Origin: JANQJA01 sp965267485
GTDB taxonomy: Bacteria > Pseudomonadota > Gammaproteobacteria > Pseudomonadales > Azotimanducaceae
Reading direction: 5' to 3'
Length of the DNA stretch: 64,000 nucleotides
NCBI GenBank assembly: GCA_965267485.1
Contig: OZ254080.1
Coordinates: forward strand, 1,488,001-1,552,000
In this document: positions 26,355 to 35,406 of the stretch, one piece after another
How positions within the stretch are numbered: position 1 is the stretch's first letter
Layout of the letters: every line of letters starts with the position of its first letter
Made by a program: the position numbers and the translations under genes
Notes under the pieces: generated by a model
What the model saw: the letters and a program-made list of their open reading frames with translations, nothing else
Databases searched by the model: none
What the model was told of the DNA's origin: nothing

Positions 26355-27620
26355 ATGCGACGCGCGCTCAATATCCTGCTGGGTTGCCTTGCCTTCGTGC
26401 TGGCGGCCGGGCTCGCTGCCTTTTTCCTGAAACCGGGGCTCGACGGCATCGGCACGCGGCTCGACGTCAATGGTGACGACTACCTGACGGTCGATGAACT
26501 GCCGCCGATCGTGCGCCGGCAAGTTGAAGCCATTGATTCTTCCGGTGATGGACGCATCGACCCGGTTGAATTGCGCGTCTACATGCTCAACCAGATCATT
26601 CGCGGGCGTACGACCCATGAGGCGCCCGCCTGGTCCGGCGAATACACCTTCGACAATCTGCGCCGGTACTTCGCCGAGGCGGTGGGTGCGGGCGAGCTCT
26701 GGGGTGGTGTCATCATGCTGGGGCGCGGCGGCGAGACCTTCTTCACAATGAGCGTCGGCAATCTCAAGCCTACGACGCAGGTTCCGATGGCCTCTGCGAC
26801 CAAATGGGTGTCGGCTGCGGTGATGGGGGCGTTGCACGACGATGGCGTCATTGATCTCGATCGCCCGATTGGCGAATGGGCCGACGGCATTCCTGCGTCG
26901 CATGCCACGATGACGATTCCGCAGATGATGGGACACGTATCCGGCATGGATACGCCATTTGGCATTATCTCGGCGCCGTCGCTCGACGACGCGGCGGCAC
27001 GGATCCTCCAGGTGCCGCTCAAGGCGGCGCCGGGTGAGCAGTTCCGATACGGCTCGGCGTCGATGATGCTGGCGGCGTGGGTCGCGGAGCAGCAGGCGGG
27101 GCGACCCTGGCGCGAACTCGCGCACGATTACCTGTTCGGGCCGCTGGAAATGGTCGATACGACGTACGCGAGCCCGCTTCGGCCATTGCCCTATGGGGAG
27201 GACATGGCGCCCGAGGTCGCGAGTGGCCTTCACGCGACCGCTGAGGACTACATGAAGTTTCTTGCCCTGATCGCGCAAGGCGGCGGGCAGGGCGATTTGA
27301 AGCTGCTTCGCGTTTCGACCATCAGGAAGATGGAGCAGGCGCAGAGCGTCGGCGCCGAGCGGGCGTCGGTGCCGCCGGCTGTGACGCACGACTTCGAGTA
27401 CGCCATGGGCGTCTGGTGCGAGCGCTGGGAAGCGAGCGGCGAGTGCACGCTGATTCACTCCCAGGGCGCGTTTGGCACGCGGCCGTTTCTGGATCGCGGC
27501 ACCGGCATCTACGGCATCATCCTGATGGTCGAATCAGGCGACGAGCAGCGGCTCATTATCCAACGACTTCGAGAAGTCGCGCTCGAGGTTGCGAAGCATG
27601 AACTCGGATTCAACAACTAA
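26355..27620 (+). CDS. Beta-lactamase-fold serine hydrolase with two EF-hands
   Basis: The 421-residue protein starts with a hydrophobic N-terminal segment (about 5-25), acting as a membrane anchor or signal peptide. Two EF-hand calcium loops follow, DVNGDDYLTVDE (about 37-48) and DSSGDGRIDPVE (about 61-72). The rest is a class C beta-lactamase/esterase fold with the nucleophile motif S147-A-T-K150, a YGS motif near 233 and HSQGAFG near 372 in the place of the KTG box. It probably acts in the periplasm on an ester or peptide bond; the substrate is unknown. EF-hands on this fold suggest calcium-dependent folding or activity. It is followed by an SDR gene after 24 bp. Confidence 0.85.
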   Translation: MRRALNILLGCLAFVLAAGLAAFFLKPGLDGIGTRLDVNGDDYLTVDELPPIVRRQVEAIDSSGDGRIDPVELRVYMLNQIIRGRTTHEAPAWSGEYTFDNLRRYFAEAVGAGELWGGVIMLGRGGETFFTMSVGNLKPTTQVPMASATKWVSAAVMGALHDDGVIDLDRPIGEWADGIPASHATMTIPQMMGHVSGMDTPFGIISAPSLDDAAARILQVPLKAAPGEQFRYGSASMMLAAWVAEQQAGRPWRELAHDYLFGPLEMVDTTYASPLRPLPYGEDMAPEVASGLHATAEDYMKFLALIAQGGGQGDLKLLRVSTIRKMEQAQSVGAERASVPPAVTHDFEYAMGVWCERWEASGECTLIHSQGAFGTRPFLDRGTGIYGIILMVESGDEQRLIIQRLREVALEVAKHELGFNN

Positions 27621-27644
27621 CCCGGCAGTCAGAGGGAGACTCCA

Positions 27645-28442
27645 ATGAAAGATCTGTTTTCAATCGAAGGCAAAACGGCACTCGTTACGGGCGGGTCCAG
27701 AGGCATCGGCGAGATGATCGCCGCTGGCTTTCTGGCCAATGGCGCGAAAGTCTATATCAGCTCGCGCAAGGCGGACGTCTGCGAAGCGACAGCAGAACGG
27801 CTGATGAAGGAGTTCGGCGGGGAGTGCGTCCCGATTCCCGGTAATCTCGCCGAATTGCCCGGCATCGAGGCCGTCGTGAAGGAACTCGAGAGCAAGGAAG
27901 ACAAGCTCGATATCCTGATCAACAATGCCGGCGTCGCCTGGGGTGAGAGCTTCGACGACTTCCCGGAGCACGGCTGGGACAAGGTGATGGACACGAATGT
28001 GAAGGGCGTGTTCTTCCTCACCCAGAAGCTTGCGCCGATGTTGCGCAAGGCCGCAACGCACGATGATCCGGCCCGCATCGTCAACGTCGGCTCAATCGAT
28101 GGCATCAAGACGCCCGGGTTCAACAACTTCTCGTACGGGCCGTCGAAAGCCGCTGTTCACCACCTGACGCGTGTGCTCGCGGCTCACCTCATCAAGGAAA
28201 ACATCATCGTCAATGCGATTGCGCCGGGACCATTCCCGACCTGGATGCTGTCGACCGGCGTCGGCTTTGGTGGTGAAACGGATGGGGTCGACTGGGATGC
28301 CGTTGGGCGCGGTAACCCCCGGGGCCGGGTCGGCACGCCGGAGGATATCGCGGGGCTGGCCATCTTCCTCTGTTCCCGTGCCGGTGCGTTCACCGTGGGC
28401 GAGGTGATTACCTGCGACGGGGGTTCCGTCGCGTCGTCCTAG
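27645..28442 (+). CDS. SDR family oxidoreductase
   Basis: A 265-residue short-chain dehydrogenase with the NAD(P)-binding TGGSRGIG at about 16-23, NNAGVAWG near 92, catalytic serine in NVGSIDG, and the Y164-x3-K168 pair. The C-terminal GEVITCDGG is typical of this family. An Arg or Lys near the glycine motif suggests NADPH preference, but this is weak. It probably acts on a hydroxyl or keto acyl or lipid-like substrate; no specific function is claimed. It is cotranscribed with the preceding hydrolase and ends 3 bp from the convergent MDR reductase. Confidence 0.9.
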   Translation: MKDLFSIEGKTALVTGGSRGIGEMIAAGFLANGAKVYISSRKADVCEATAERLMKEFGGECVPIPGNLAELPGIEAVVKELESKEDKLDILINNAGVAWGESFDDFPEHGWDKVMDTNVKGVFFLTQKLAPMLRKAATHDDPARIVNVGSIDGIKTPGFNNFSYGPSKAAVHHLTRVLAAHLIKENIIVNAIAPGPFPTWMLSTGVGFGGETDGVDWDAVGRGNPRGRVGTPEDIAGLAIFLCSRAGAFTVGEVITCDGGSVASS

Positions 28443-28445
28443 GCG

Positions 28446-29462
28446 CTACGCCTTTGTGGGATCGTCGGCAAGCTGCACCAGCATCTTGCCGTCGTTCTTG
28501 CCATCGAAGAGCCCCATAAAGGCCTGCGGCGCGTTCTCGATGCCGTCGAAGACGGTTTCCTTGTATTTCATGTCGCCGGACCTGATCCAGCCGCCCATCT
28601 CTGCGCGGAACTCTTCCATCCGGTTCATGAACGCCGAGACCACAAAGCCTCTGAGGGTGACGAACTTGTAGATCGTTTCACCGAGATTGCGCGGCCCCGG
28701 CGTGAAGTTCTCCACGTCGTCGTTATAGTGCGCAATCATGCCGCAGATCGGGATGCGCCCGAACGGCTTCATGTGGGTCAGCGCTGCCTCGAGTTGGGGC
28801 CCGCCGACATTTTCGAAATAGATGTCGAGACCCTCCGGCGCACCTTCGCGCAGCTCGTCGAGAATAATCGCGGTTTTGTAGTTGAAAGCATGGGTGAAGC
28901 CGAACTCTTCAGTCAGTTGCTTCACCTTCTTGTCGCTACCGGCACTGCCAATAACGTGCTCGCTGCCCTTGATGCGGGCAATCTGGCCGACAACGCTCCC
29001 CACTGCGCCTGATGCGGCAGAGACGAAGACAGTTTCGCCGTCCTTGTACTCGCCGGTAACGAGCAGCCCACCCCAGGCAGTGAGGCCTGGCATGCCCATG
29101 ACGCCGAGATACGTGGAGATCGGCGCCTGGTCCGGATCAATCCGGGTCGCCTCGGCAGCCTTCACCATGGCGAACTCGCGCCAGCCCAGACCGTGATTGA
29201 CGAAATCACCTTCGCTGTAGTCCGCCGAGCCGCTGGCGACGACCTGTCCGACCGCGCCGCCCTGCAGCACCTTGCCGGTCGGCCATGCCTCGTTCATTCG
29301 CCCGCGCATGTAGGGGTCAACCGACATGTAGATGTTCCTGACGAGGATTTCCCCGTCTTTGGGGTCGCCATGCTCTGTCTCGACGAGCTCGAAGTTTCCC
29401 TTGACGGGGCGGCCTTCGGGACGGGAACGAAGGTGAATTTCCTTGGAGATCACTGCGTGCAT
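28446..29462 (-). CDS. NADP-dependent MDR oxidoreductase (leukotriene-B4 dehydrogenase/CurA-like)
   Basis: A 338-residue zinc-independent medium-chain reductase. The N-terminal RSRPEGRPVKGNFELVE, the stretch NIYMSVDPYMRGRMN, the cofactor loop AASGAVGSVVGQIA near 150 and the IPICGMIAHYN stretch are typical of alkenal/enone reductases of the PTGR/CurA group. Members reduce alpha,beta-unsaturated ketones and aldehydes with NADPH. No zinc ligands are seen. The gene is convergent with the SDR gene and divergent from the ABC transporter operon across 117 bp, so that gap should contain both promoters. Confidence 0.9.
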   Translation of the reverse strand: MHAVISKEIHLRSRPEGRPVKGNFELVETEHGDPKDGEILVRNIYMSVDPYMRGRMNEAWPTGKVLQGGAVGQVVASGSADYSEGDFVNHGLGWREFAMVKAAEATRIDPDQAPISTYLGVMGMPGLTAWGGLLVTGEYKDGETVFVSAASGAVGSVVGQIARIKGSEHVIGSAGSDKKVKQLTEEFGFTHAFNYKTAIILDELREGAPEGLDIYFENVGGPQLEAALTHMKPFGRIPICGMIAHYNDDVENFTPGPRNLGETIYKFVTLRGFVVSAFMNRMEEFRAEMGGWIRSGDMKYKETVFDGIENAPQAFMGLFDGKNDGKMLVQLADDPTKA

Positions 29463-29579
29463 CCTGTGATTGAACGAGCGTCGATGGTAGCGCAGGCGTC
29501 TACGGTTGTCTTGGTGACCTGTCCTGTGATTTATTTGAGGTCAGCTACCAATTCAGTTTCACATCATGGGCGATTTTCG

Positions 29580-30530
29580 TTGCAGGCGTTCATAGTCCGT
29601 CGCCTGCTGGCCGTCATCCCAACGCTGTTTTTTACCAGCATCATCGTGTTTGCATCCATCCGGCTGATACCGGGCGATGTGATCGACCTGATGCTGGCGC
29701 AGAATGACATTGCCACGGGCAATGACCGCGCGCGCATCGAGGCTGCCCTTGGTTTCGACAAGCCGATTCACCTGCAGTATGTCGAGTGGATCGGCGATGT
29801 CCTGCAGGGCGACCTTGGCCGGTCGCTGTGGCAGAACACGCCCGTGACCCAGCAACTGGCCGAGACCCTGCCGATCACGTTTGAACTCGGCATTCTGTCA
29901 TTGCTGGTCGCGCTGTCGGTGGCGATCCCGATCGGCATCTATTCCGCAATGCGCCAGGATACGGTGGGCGACTACATTGCCCGGTCGTTCTCGCTGCTGA
30001 TGCTGGCGGTCCCGAGTTTCTGGCTCGGCACGCTGGTGATGGTCTTTCCGTCGGTCTGGTGGCGTTGGGCGCCGCCCCTCGAGTACACGCCGTTTCTGGA
30101 GGATCCGATCGCGAACCTCTCGCACATGATCGTGCCGGCCATTTTGCTCGGGCTGTCTTTGTCGGCAGTGACGATGCGCATGACGCGCACGATGATGCTC
30201 GAGGTGCTCCGGCAGGATTACATTCGCACGGCGCGTGCAAAGGGGCTGGGTGAAAACCTCGTCGTGATGCGACATGCGTTGCGCAACGGCCTGATTCCCG
30301 TCGTCACGCTGATCGGCCTGCAGGCGCCCCTGCTGATTGGCGGCGCCGTGATTCTGGAACAGATTTTTGTCGTGCCGGGTATGGGACTGCTGTTGCTCGA
30401 GGCGGTCTATCAGCGCGATTACCCGGTCGTTACAGGCGTCTTCCTCGTAGTCGGGCTGGCCATCCTAATCATCAATCTGCTTGTCGACCTCACGTATGGC
30501 TTCCTCGACCCGAAGGTGCGTCAGGAATGA
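29580..30530 (+). CDS. Dipeptide/oligopeptide ABC transporter permease (DppB-like)
   Basis: The protein begins FIVRRLLAVIPTLFFTS, the usual start of DppB/OppB permeases. I take TTG 29580 as the start; an ATG at 29484 in the same frame would add 32 residues unlike the family. About 316 residues and six membrane segments are predicted, with the EAA loop near 220 (RTARAKGLGENLVVMRHALRNGLIP), which contacts the ATPase subunits. It is the first gene of a five-gene peptide transporter and overlaps the next by 4 bp. Confidence 0.88.
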   Translation: MQAFIVRRLLAVIPTLFFTSIIVFASIRLIPGDVIDLMLAQNDIATGNDRARIEAALGFDKPIHLQYVEWIGDVLQGDLGRSLWQNTPVTQQLAETLPITFELGILSLLVALSVAIPIGIYSAMRQDTVGDYIARSFSLLMLAVPSFWLGTLVMVFPSVWWRWAPPLEYTPFLEDPIANLSHMIVPAILLGLSLSAVTMRMTRTMMLEVLRQDYIRTARAKGLGENLVVMRHALRNGLIPVVTLIGLQAPLLIGGAVILEQIFVVPGMGLLLLEAVYQRDYPVVTGVFLVVGLAILIINLLVDLTYGFLDPKVRQE

Positions 30531-31432
30531 GTGATGCGACGGCCAACGTCGATACCCGGGTGGCGGCGCCGGCATCGCCGCGGCATCCGGCCGTCGTCTT
30601 TGTCTCTCGGCTCTTCGCCGAGAAGCCGCTGGGCGCGGCCGGGGGCGTCATCTTTCTGGTGTTCCTGTTCTGCGGGTTGTTTGCCGATGTGCTGGCACCC
30701 TATGGTGCAAACGAGACCGACATGTTCCGCCGGCTCGAGCCGCCGTCGCTCGAGCACTGGATGGGAACGGACCACATCGGGCGTGATGTCCTGTCACGCA
30801 TTCTGATCGGCGCGCAGCTTTCCGTGATCGTTGGTTTCCTTGCCGCGGGTCTCGCGACGGTCGTGTCGATCGTCCTGGGCGTTGTCAGCGGCTACATCGG
30901 TGGGCGAACCGACATGCTGATACAGCGCTTTGTCGATTCGTGGATGACGTTCCCGGACCTCGTCCTGCTGATCGTCGTGATTTCCATCGTCGGCCCCGGT
31001 GTGCCGCAGATCGTGATTATCCTGGGGCTCCTCTATGGCATTGCCGGTTCGCGTATCGTCCGGGGAGCGGTCGTGTCGGTGCGCGAGAACATGTATACCC
31101 ATGCCGCCCAGTCGATGGGAGCACACACCCTCTACATTCTCTGGCGGCACATTTTGCCGAACGTCATGCCTGTCGTGATCGTGTTGTTCACCACCCGCGT
31201 CGGCGCGGTGATTCTGGCTGAGGCGGGCCTCTCGTTTCTTGGCCTCGGTGTACCGCCACCCACACCAACGTGGGGCAGCATGCTGAGTGGTACGGGGCGC
31301 ACCTATATGTATCTCGGGCCGTGGCTTGCGCTTGCGCCCGGGCTTTGCCTGACGATCGTCGTGTATGCGATCAACGTTTACGGTGACGCATTGCGCGATC
31401 TGCTCGACCCGAGAATGCGAGGCAGCCGATGA
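30527..31432 (+). CDS. Dipeptide/oligopeptide ABC transporter permease (DppC-like)
   Basis: A 301-residue inner-membrane permease with an N-terminal cytoplasmic tail, an OppC-type first segment and the conserved HWMGTDHIGRDVLSRIL. The EAA loop lies near 200 (AAQSMGAHTLYILWRHILPN). About six membrane segments are expected. It pairs with the preceding permease to form the channel. The start overlaps the upstream stop (ATGA) and its own stop overlaps the next start, showing a tightly coupled operon. Confidence 0.92.
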   Translation: MSDATANVDTRVAAPASPRHPAVVFVSRLFAEKPLGAAGGVIFLVFLFCGLFADVLAPYGANETDMFRRLEPPSLEHWMGTDHIGRDVLSRILIGAQLSVIVGFLAAGLATVVSIVLGVVSGYIGGRTDMLIQRFVDSWMTFPDLVLLIVVISIVGPGVPQIVIILGLLYGIAGSRIVRGAVVSVRENMYTHAAQSMGAHTLYILWRHILPNVMPVVIVLFTTRVGAVILAEAGLSFLGLGVPPPTPTWGSMLSGTGRTYMYLGPWLALAPGLCLTIVVYAINVYGDALRDLLDPRMRGSR

Positions 31433-33102
31433 AGCGATTGATGGTAGTCGCATTGCTGCTTGCCGCAAACGTGTTCGCCGTGGCCGAAGAACCGCAGTAC
31501 GGCGGCACGCTCGACGTGGGTACCGTCAGCGTCACGCTGTCGGCACTCTCCTGGGACCCGGCGGACTGGACGTGGAAGAGCAACCACGATACGGGCATGG
31601 TGCGGGAACAGCTGTTTGCGGCTGACCTCGACAAGAGCATTCGCAAGGGCGGGGACTATGCATTTATTGCCGATGCCTATCTGCCAGCCGACAGCATTCG
31701 CGGCGAACTCGCCCGCGACTGGGAGTGGCTCGACCCGCTGACGCTGGCGGTGTACTTGCGCGAGGATGTCTTGTTCACTGAATTGCCTGGCGTGATGAAG
31801 GCTCGGCCGATCACCGCCGACGACGTTGTCTTTACCTACGATCTGCTGGACAACAGCCCGAAGAAGATTCCGTCCTATTTCACCCATATCGATGACGTTG
31901 TCGCCGCTGACGAGCATACGGTGGTGTTCCACTTCAACGAGTACAACGCCGAGTGGGACTATCGCTTTGGCTGGGGCTACTACTCCGGCATCGTGCCGAG
32001 GGAAACGGCTGACATCGACCGCAAGAACTGGCGCAATGTCGTGGGTACCGGGCCGTTCACCATGGGCCGATACATCCTTGGCAACCGGCAGACCTACGAT
32101 CGCAATCCCGATTACTGGGATACGGAGCGCATCGGCGGCAAGGCGTATCAGATTCCGTTTGTCGATCAGGTGAACTACCGGATCATCAAGGACGAGGCGA
32201 CCCAGCTCACGGCCATTCGTACCGGACAACTCGACATCCTGGAAGGGATTCGCTGGATTGCCGTTGATCACTTGAAGGAGACGACGCCGGAACTGATCTG
32301 GAACCGCTGGCTCGCGACCGGAGGCACGTTCGTCGCACTCCGGCTCGACCGCCCGCCACTGGACGATGTTCGCGTGCGACGCGCGCTGAACCTTGCGGTC
32401 AACCAGCCGGAGATTGTCGAGAAGTTCTACGGTGGCAACGCCGAACTGATGGCGTATCCGCAGCACCCGGGTTTCGGTGATTACTTCGAGCCGCTCGAGG
32501 AAATGCCGGAATCGATTCGGGAACTGTTCACCTATAACCCCGAGAAAGCGAAGGCACTGCTGGCGGAGGCGGGCTATGCCGACGGCTTCGAGATCGAAGT
32601 GCAGGTGTGCAGTTGCTCTTCCAATCACATGGATCTGATCCCGCTGCTGGAAAGTTATCTGGCTCGTGTCGGCGTGCAGATCGTGATCAAGCCAATGGAG
32701 TACGCGTCGTTCCTGTCTGCCATGACGACGCGCACGCACACGCCGGGATACATGATGAGCAGTGGCCACGTGAACCCGACGACAACACTGCGCAAGAGCT
32801 TTGTGAGCGGGCAGACATGGAACCCGTCAATGTACAGCGACCCGACCTTCGATGCCCGCATGGCAGAGCTCTACCGCACCCGTGATGAGCCATCGCGCAT
32901 CCGGCTTGCCCGGGAACTCACGCGCGAGATTCTCGATGCCGCGCCCTACATCTGGCTGCCCACGGGTTATACGTACTCGGCGTGGTGGCCCTGGGTGAAG
33001 AACTACGGCGGTGAACTCAGGGCAGGGGCCGTCAGGCCGGGCCCGATCTACGCGCGACTCTGGATTGACCAGGCGCTCAAACGGCAGATGGGCTTCGAAT
33101 GA
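31429..33102 (+). CDS. ABC transporter periplasmic substrate-binding protein (DppA/OppA family)
   Basis: A 557-residue protein with a clear signal peptide (KRLMVVALLLAANVFAVAEE; cleavage near 19-20). The SBP_bac_5 fold follows (LREDVLFTE, GTGPFTMGRY, VRRALNLAVNQ and the C-terminal lobe). These proteins bind peptides or other small molecules in the periplasm and deliver them to the permeases. The likely cargo is peptides, but opines, nickel-chelates or sugars are known for relatives, so specificity is open. It is encoded between permease and ATPase genes with 4-bp overlaps on both sides. Confidence 0.92.
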   Translation: MKRLMVVALLLAANVFAVAEEPQYGGTLDVGTVSVTLSALSWDPADWTWKSNHDTGMVREQLFAADLDKSIRKGGDYAFIADAYLPADSIRGELARDWEWLDPLTLAVYLREDVLFTELPGVMKARPITADDVVFTYDLLDNSPKKIPSYFTHIDDVVAADEHTVVFHFNEYNAEWDYRFGWGYYSGIVPRETADIDRKNWRNVVGTGPFTMGRYILGNRQTYDRNPDYWDTERIGGKAYQIPFVDQVNYRIIKDEATQLTAIRTGQLDILEGIRWIAVDHLKETTPELIWNRWLATGGTFVALRLDRPPLDDVRVRRALNLAVNQPEIVEKFYGGNAELMAYPQHPGFGDYFEPLEEMPESIRELFTYNPEKAKALLAEAGYADGFEIEVQVCSCSSNHMDLIPLLESYLARVGVQIVIKPMEYASFLSAMTTRTHTPGYMMSSGHVNPTTTLRKSFVSGQTWNPSMYSDPTFDARMAELYRTRDEPSRIRLARELTREILDAAPYIWLPTGYTYSAWWPWVKNYGGELRAGAVRPGPIYARLWIDQALKRQMGFE

Positions 33103-34097
33103 GCGCGATCGCCGATACATCATCGCCGCTGCTCGGCATTGAGGGTTTGTCGGTGTCGTTTGGCACGGAGCGGGGTCGCGTGCGCGCGGTCGATAACGTC
33201 TCGCTGCAGGTGGGGCAGGGTGAAACGCTTGCGGTGGTTGGCGAGAGCGGTTCGGGAAAGAGCGTCACGGCACTGTCCATTCTGGGATTGCTCGGCGACA
33301 ACGGGCGAATAGACGGCGGGCACATCCGGTTCGAGGGCGTCGACCTGACGAGCCTCGACAGGCGCGCGCTTCGGGATATCCGCGGCGATCGCATTGCGAT
33401 GATCTTCCAGGAGCCGATGTCGTCGCTGAATCCGGTGCTGACGATCGGCAAGCAGGTAGCGGAACCGCTCTGGCTGCATCGCGGCATGTCCTGGGATGCG
33501 GCGCTGGATCGTGCCGCCGAACTCCTGTCGATGGTGTCGATCCCTGATGCGAAGCACCGGCTGGACGACTATCCACACCAGTTTTCGGGCGGCATGCGCC
33601 AGCGTGTAATGATTGCCATGGCGCTGGCCTGTGAGCCGAGCCTCATTATCGCCGACGAGCCGACGACAGCGCTCGATGTCACCGTGCAGGCGCAGATTCT
33701 GTCGCTGCTGAAGAACCTGACTTCGCAATTCGGCTCATCGCTCATTCTCATCACCCATGATCTGGGCGTGGTTGCCCGCTACGCTGACCGCGTTGCTGTC
33801 ATGTATGGCGGGCGCGTTGTCGAGACGGCCAGTGCACGATCGCTCTATGCGAATCCGAGCCACCCCTACACCGAGGGCCTGATTCGATCGGTCCCGAGCC
33901 TGGACGGTACGCCGGGCGAGCGGCTCAGCACGATACCCGGCTCGCCGCCTGATCTCGCGAATCTCCCCCCGGGCTGTGCGTTCGCGCCGCGCTGCCCGCA
34001 CGCTCGTGACGAATGCCGCCTGTCGCCACCACCACTCGAGCCCGTCGCGCCGGCGCACGAGGCGGCGTGCTACGGTTATGAGAAGTCCGATGCCTGA
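33099..34097 (+). CDS. ABC transporter ATPase (DppD/OppD-like)
   Basis: A 332-residue ATPase with Walker A GESGSGKS near 48-55, Q-loop in MIFQEPMSSLNP, signature FSGGMRQR near 163 and Walker B LIIADEPTTALD. A C-terminal oligopeptide/dipeptide domain (GCAFAPRCPHARDEC) has cysteines that bind a 4Fe-4S cluster or zinc in some family members. It energises the preceding permeases together with the next ATPase. Overlaps link it to both neighbours. Confidence 0.93.
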   Translation: MSAIADTSSPLLGIEGLSVSFGTERGRVRAVDNVSLQVGQGETLAVVGESGSGKSVTALSILGLLGDNGRIDGGHIRFEGVDLTSLDRRALRDIRGDRIAMIFQEPMSSLNPVLTIGKQVAEPLWLHRGMSWDAALDRAAELLSMVSIPDAKHRLDDYPHQFSGGMRQRVMIAMALACEPSLIIADEPTTALDVTVQAQILSLLKNLTSQFGSSLILITHDLGVVARYADRVAVMYGGRVVETASARSLYANPSHPYTEGLIRSVPSLDGTPGERLSTIPGSPPDLANLPPGCAFAPRCPHARDECRLSPPPLEPVAPAHEAACYGYEKSDA

Positions 34098-35091
34098 AGA
34101 CGACGTGCTGGTTTCGGTTCAGGACATCAAGGTCCACTTTCCGATCACGGGGGGCTTGCTCAAGCGCACCACCGGATGGGTGCCGGCGGTGGACGGTGTC
34201 AGCTTCGACATTCGCCGGGGCGAGACGTTTTCGCTCGTGGGTGAGAGCGGTTGCGGCAAGTCGACGACGGCGCTCGCCGTCCTGAAAATGCAGCCGGTCG
34301 TTGATGGGCGAATCATCTTCAAGGGCGTGGACGTCACGAATCTCTCACCGTCCCGGATGCGTCCGCTCCGTCGTGAAATGCAGATGGTCTATCAGGACCC
34401 TTTCGGTTCGCTGAATCCCCGCATGAAGGTCGGCGCGATCATTGGTGAGCCGCTCGTGGTGCATGGTCTTGCGTCGGACAGGGAACGGTTTCGCGCCCGG
34501 ATTCGCGAGCTGATGGACCTCGTGGGTCTGCTGCCCGATATGGCAGATCGATATCCGCACGAATTCTCGGGTGGCCAGCGACAGCGCATCGGCATCGCAA
34601 GAGCACTGGCACTCGACCCGGAGCTGATCATCTGCGACGAGGCCGTATCTGCACTCGACGTTTCCATTCAGGCCCAGGTCGTCAATCTGCTGATGGATCT
34701 GCAGGAGCGACTCGGGCTCGCCTATCTCTTCATCGCCCACGACCTGTCTGTGGTGCGACACATCAGCCACCGGGTCGGCGTGATGTATCTTGGCCGTATC
34801 GTCGAGACCGGCACGCGGGATGAACTGTTCTCCGCCCCGAAGCACCCCTACACGCAGGCGTTGCTGGGCGCGGTGCCGGTCGCGAATCCGGAGATCGAGG
34901 CGCAGAGGCCCGTCGAACTGATCAAGGGTGAAGTGCCGAGCGTCAGGTCACCACCGCCCGGTTGTCCCTTCCATACGCGCTGCCCGCAGGCGATGCCATC
35001 GTGCAAGGAGGTCCGGCCGACATTGATGGAGCAGGAGGGCGGACATCGCGTCGCCTGTCACCTGTACGACGAATCGAAGGTTCCGGGCTAG
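34090..35091 (+). CDS. ABC transporter ATPase (DppF/OppF-like)
   Basis: A 333-residue ATPase with Walker A GESGCGKS near 52, Q-loop MVYQDPFGSLNPR, signature FSGGQRQR and Walker B LIICDEAVSALD. The C-terminal motif GCPFHTRCP is typical of the DppF group. I choose ATG 34090, with GAGAAG just upstream and an 8-bp overlap with the previous gene; ATG 34078 is an alternative. It ends the operon, so the complete transporter (permease, permease, binding protein, two ATPases) is present. Confidence 0.92.
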   Translation: MPEDDVLVSVQDIKVHFPITGGLLKRTTGWVPAVDGVSFDIRRGETFSLVGESGCGKSTTALAVLKMQPVVDGRIIFKGVDVTNLSPSRMRPLRREMQMVYQDPFGSLNPRMKVGAIIGEPLVVHGLASDRERFRARIRELMDLVGLLPDMADRYPHEFSGGQRQRIGIARALALDPELIICDEAVSALDVSIQAQVVNLLMDLQERLGLAYLFIAHDLSVVRHISHRVGVMYLGRIVETGTRDELFSAPKHPYTQALLGAVPVANPEIEAQRPVELIKGEVPSVRSPPPGCPFHTRCPQAMPSCKEVRPTLMEQEGGHRVACHLYDESKVPG

Positions 35092-35199
35092 GTGTTCAAC
35101 GCCTTTGGATTCAGGAAGCGATTGACTCTTCGTTAAGAGGACCGACGTCTCGCCAGCCTCAGCGCCGAGCAATCTCGATGCACCGGGAATCGGCTAAAA

Positions 35200-35309
35200 C
35201 TGGCAAATAGCCGAAGGTAGATTGGCAATTAGCCGAAGGTAGATTGGCAATCAGCCGATCATTGACTGGCAATCAGCCGAAGATAAAGTTGCAATCAGCC
35301 GAAGATGCG
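35200..35309. repeat. Five-copy 22-bp tandem repeat downstream of the ABC operon
   Basis: Five consecutive 22-bp units (35200, 35222, 35244, 35266, 35288) share the core GGCAATCAGCCGA, with small differences. There are no spacers between units. It lies in the 315-bp gap between the end of the ABC operon and the end of the convergent acyltransferase gene. No gene is visible in this gap. It could be a variable-number repeat or a protein-binding array; two helical turns per unit would place every core on the same face of the DNA. Confidence 0.85.
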
Positions 35310-35406
35310 CCCTACCACAAGCAAATGTCCAGCGAGCCAACAATTCCTCGATTCGCAGAAAGCGCACTCGCTGATGCCCTGGCGGACTCGCCTGTGGTAT
35401 TGCGCT

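Noticed and set aside
26316..27458. 380-codon open frame on the minus strand opposite the EF-hand hydrolase
   Set aside because: It is Arg/His-rich, has no recognisable domain and lies wholly antisense to a gene with clear motifs; such frames are common in GC-rich DNA.
29193..29579. N-terminal extension of the first ABC permease gene
   Set aside because: The extra 129 codons are antisense to the MDR reductase gene or cover its promoter, and the family start begins at FIVRRLLAVIPT.
31378..32769. 463-codon minus-strand frame inside the ABC substrate-binding gene
   Set aside because: It is antisense to a strong SBP gene, has a composition typical of shadow frames and no motif.
35200..35309. 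CRISPR array
   Set aside because: Units touch each other without spacers and no cas gene is present in the window; it is a plain tandem repeat.
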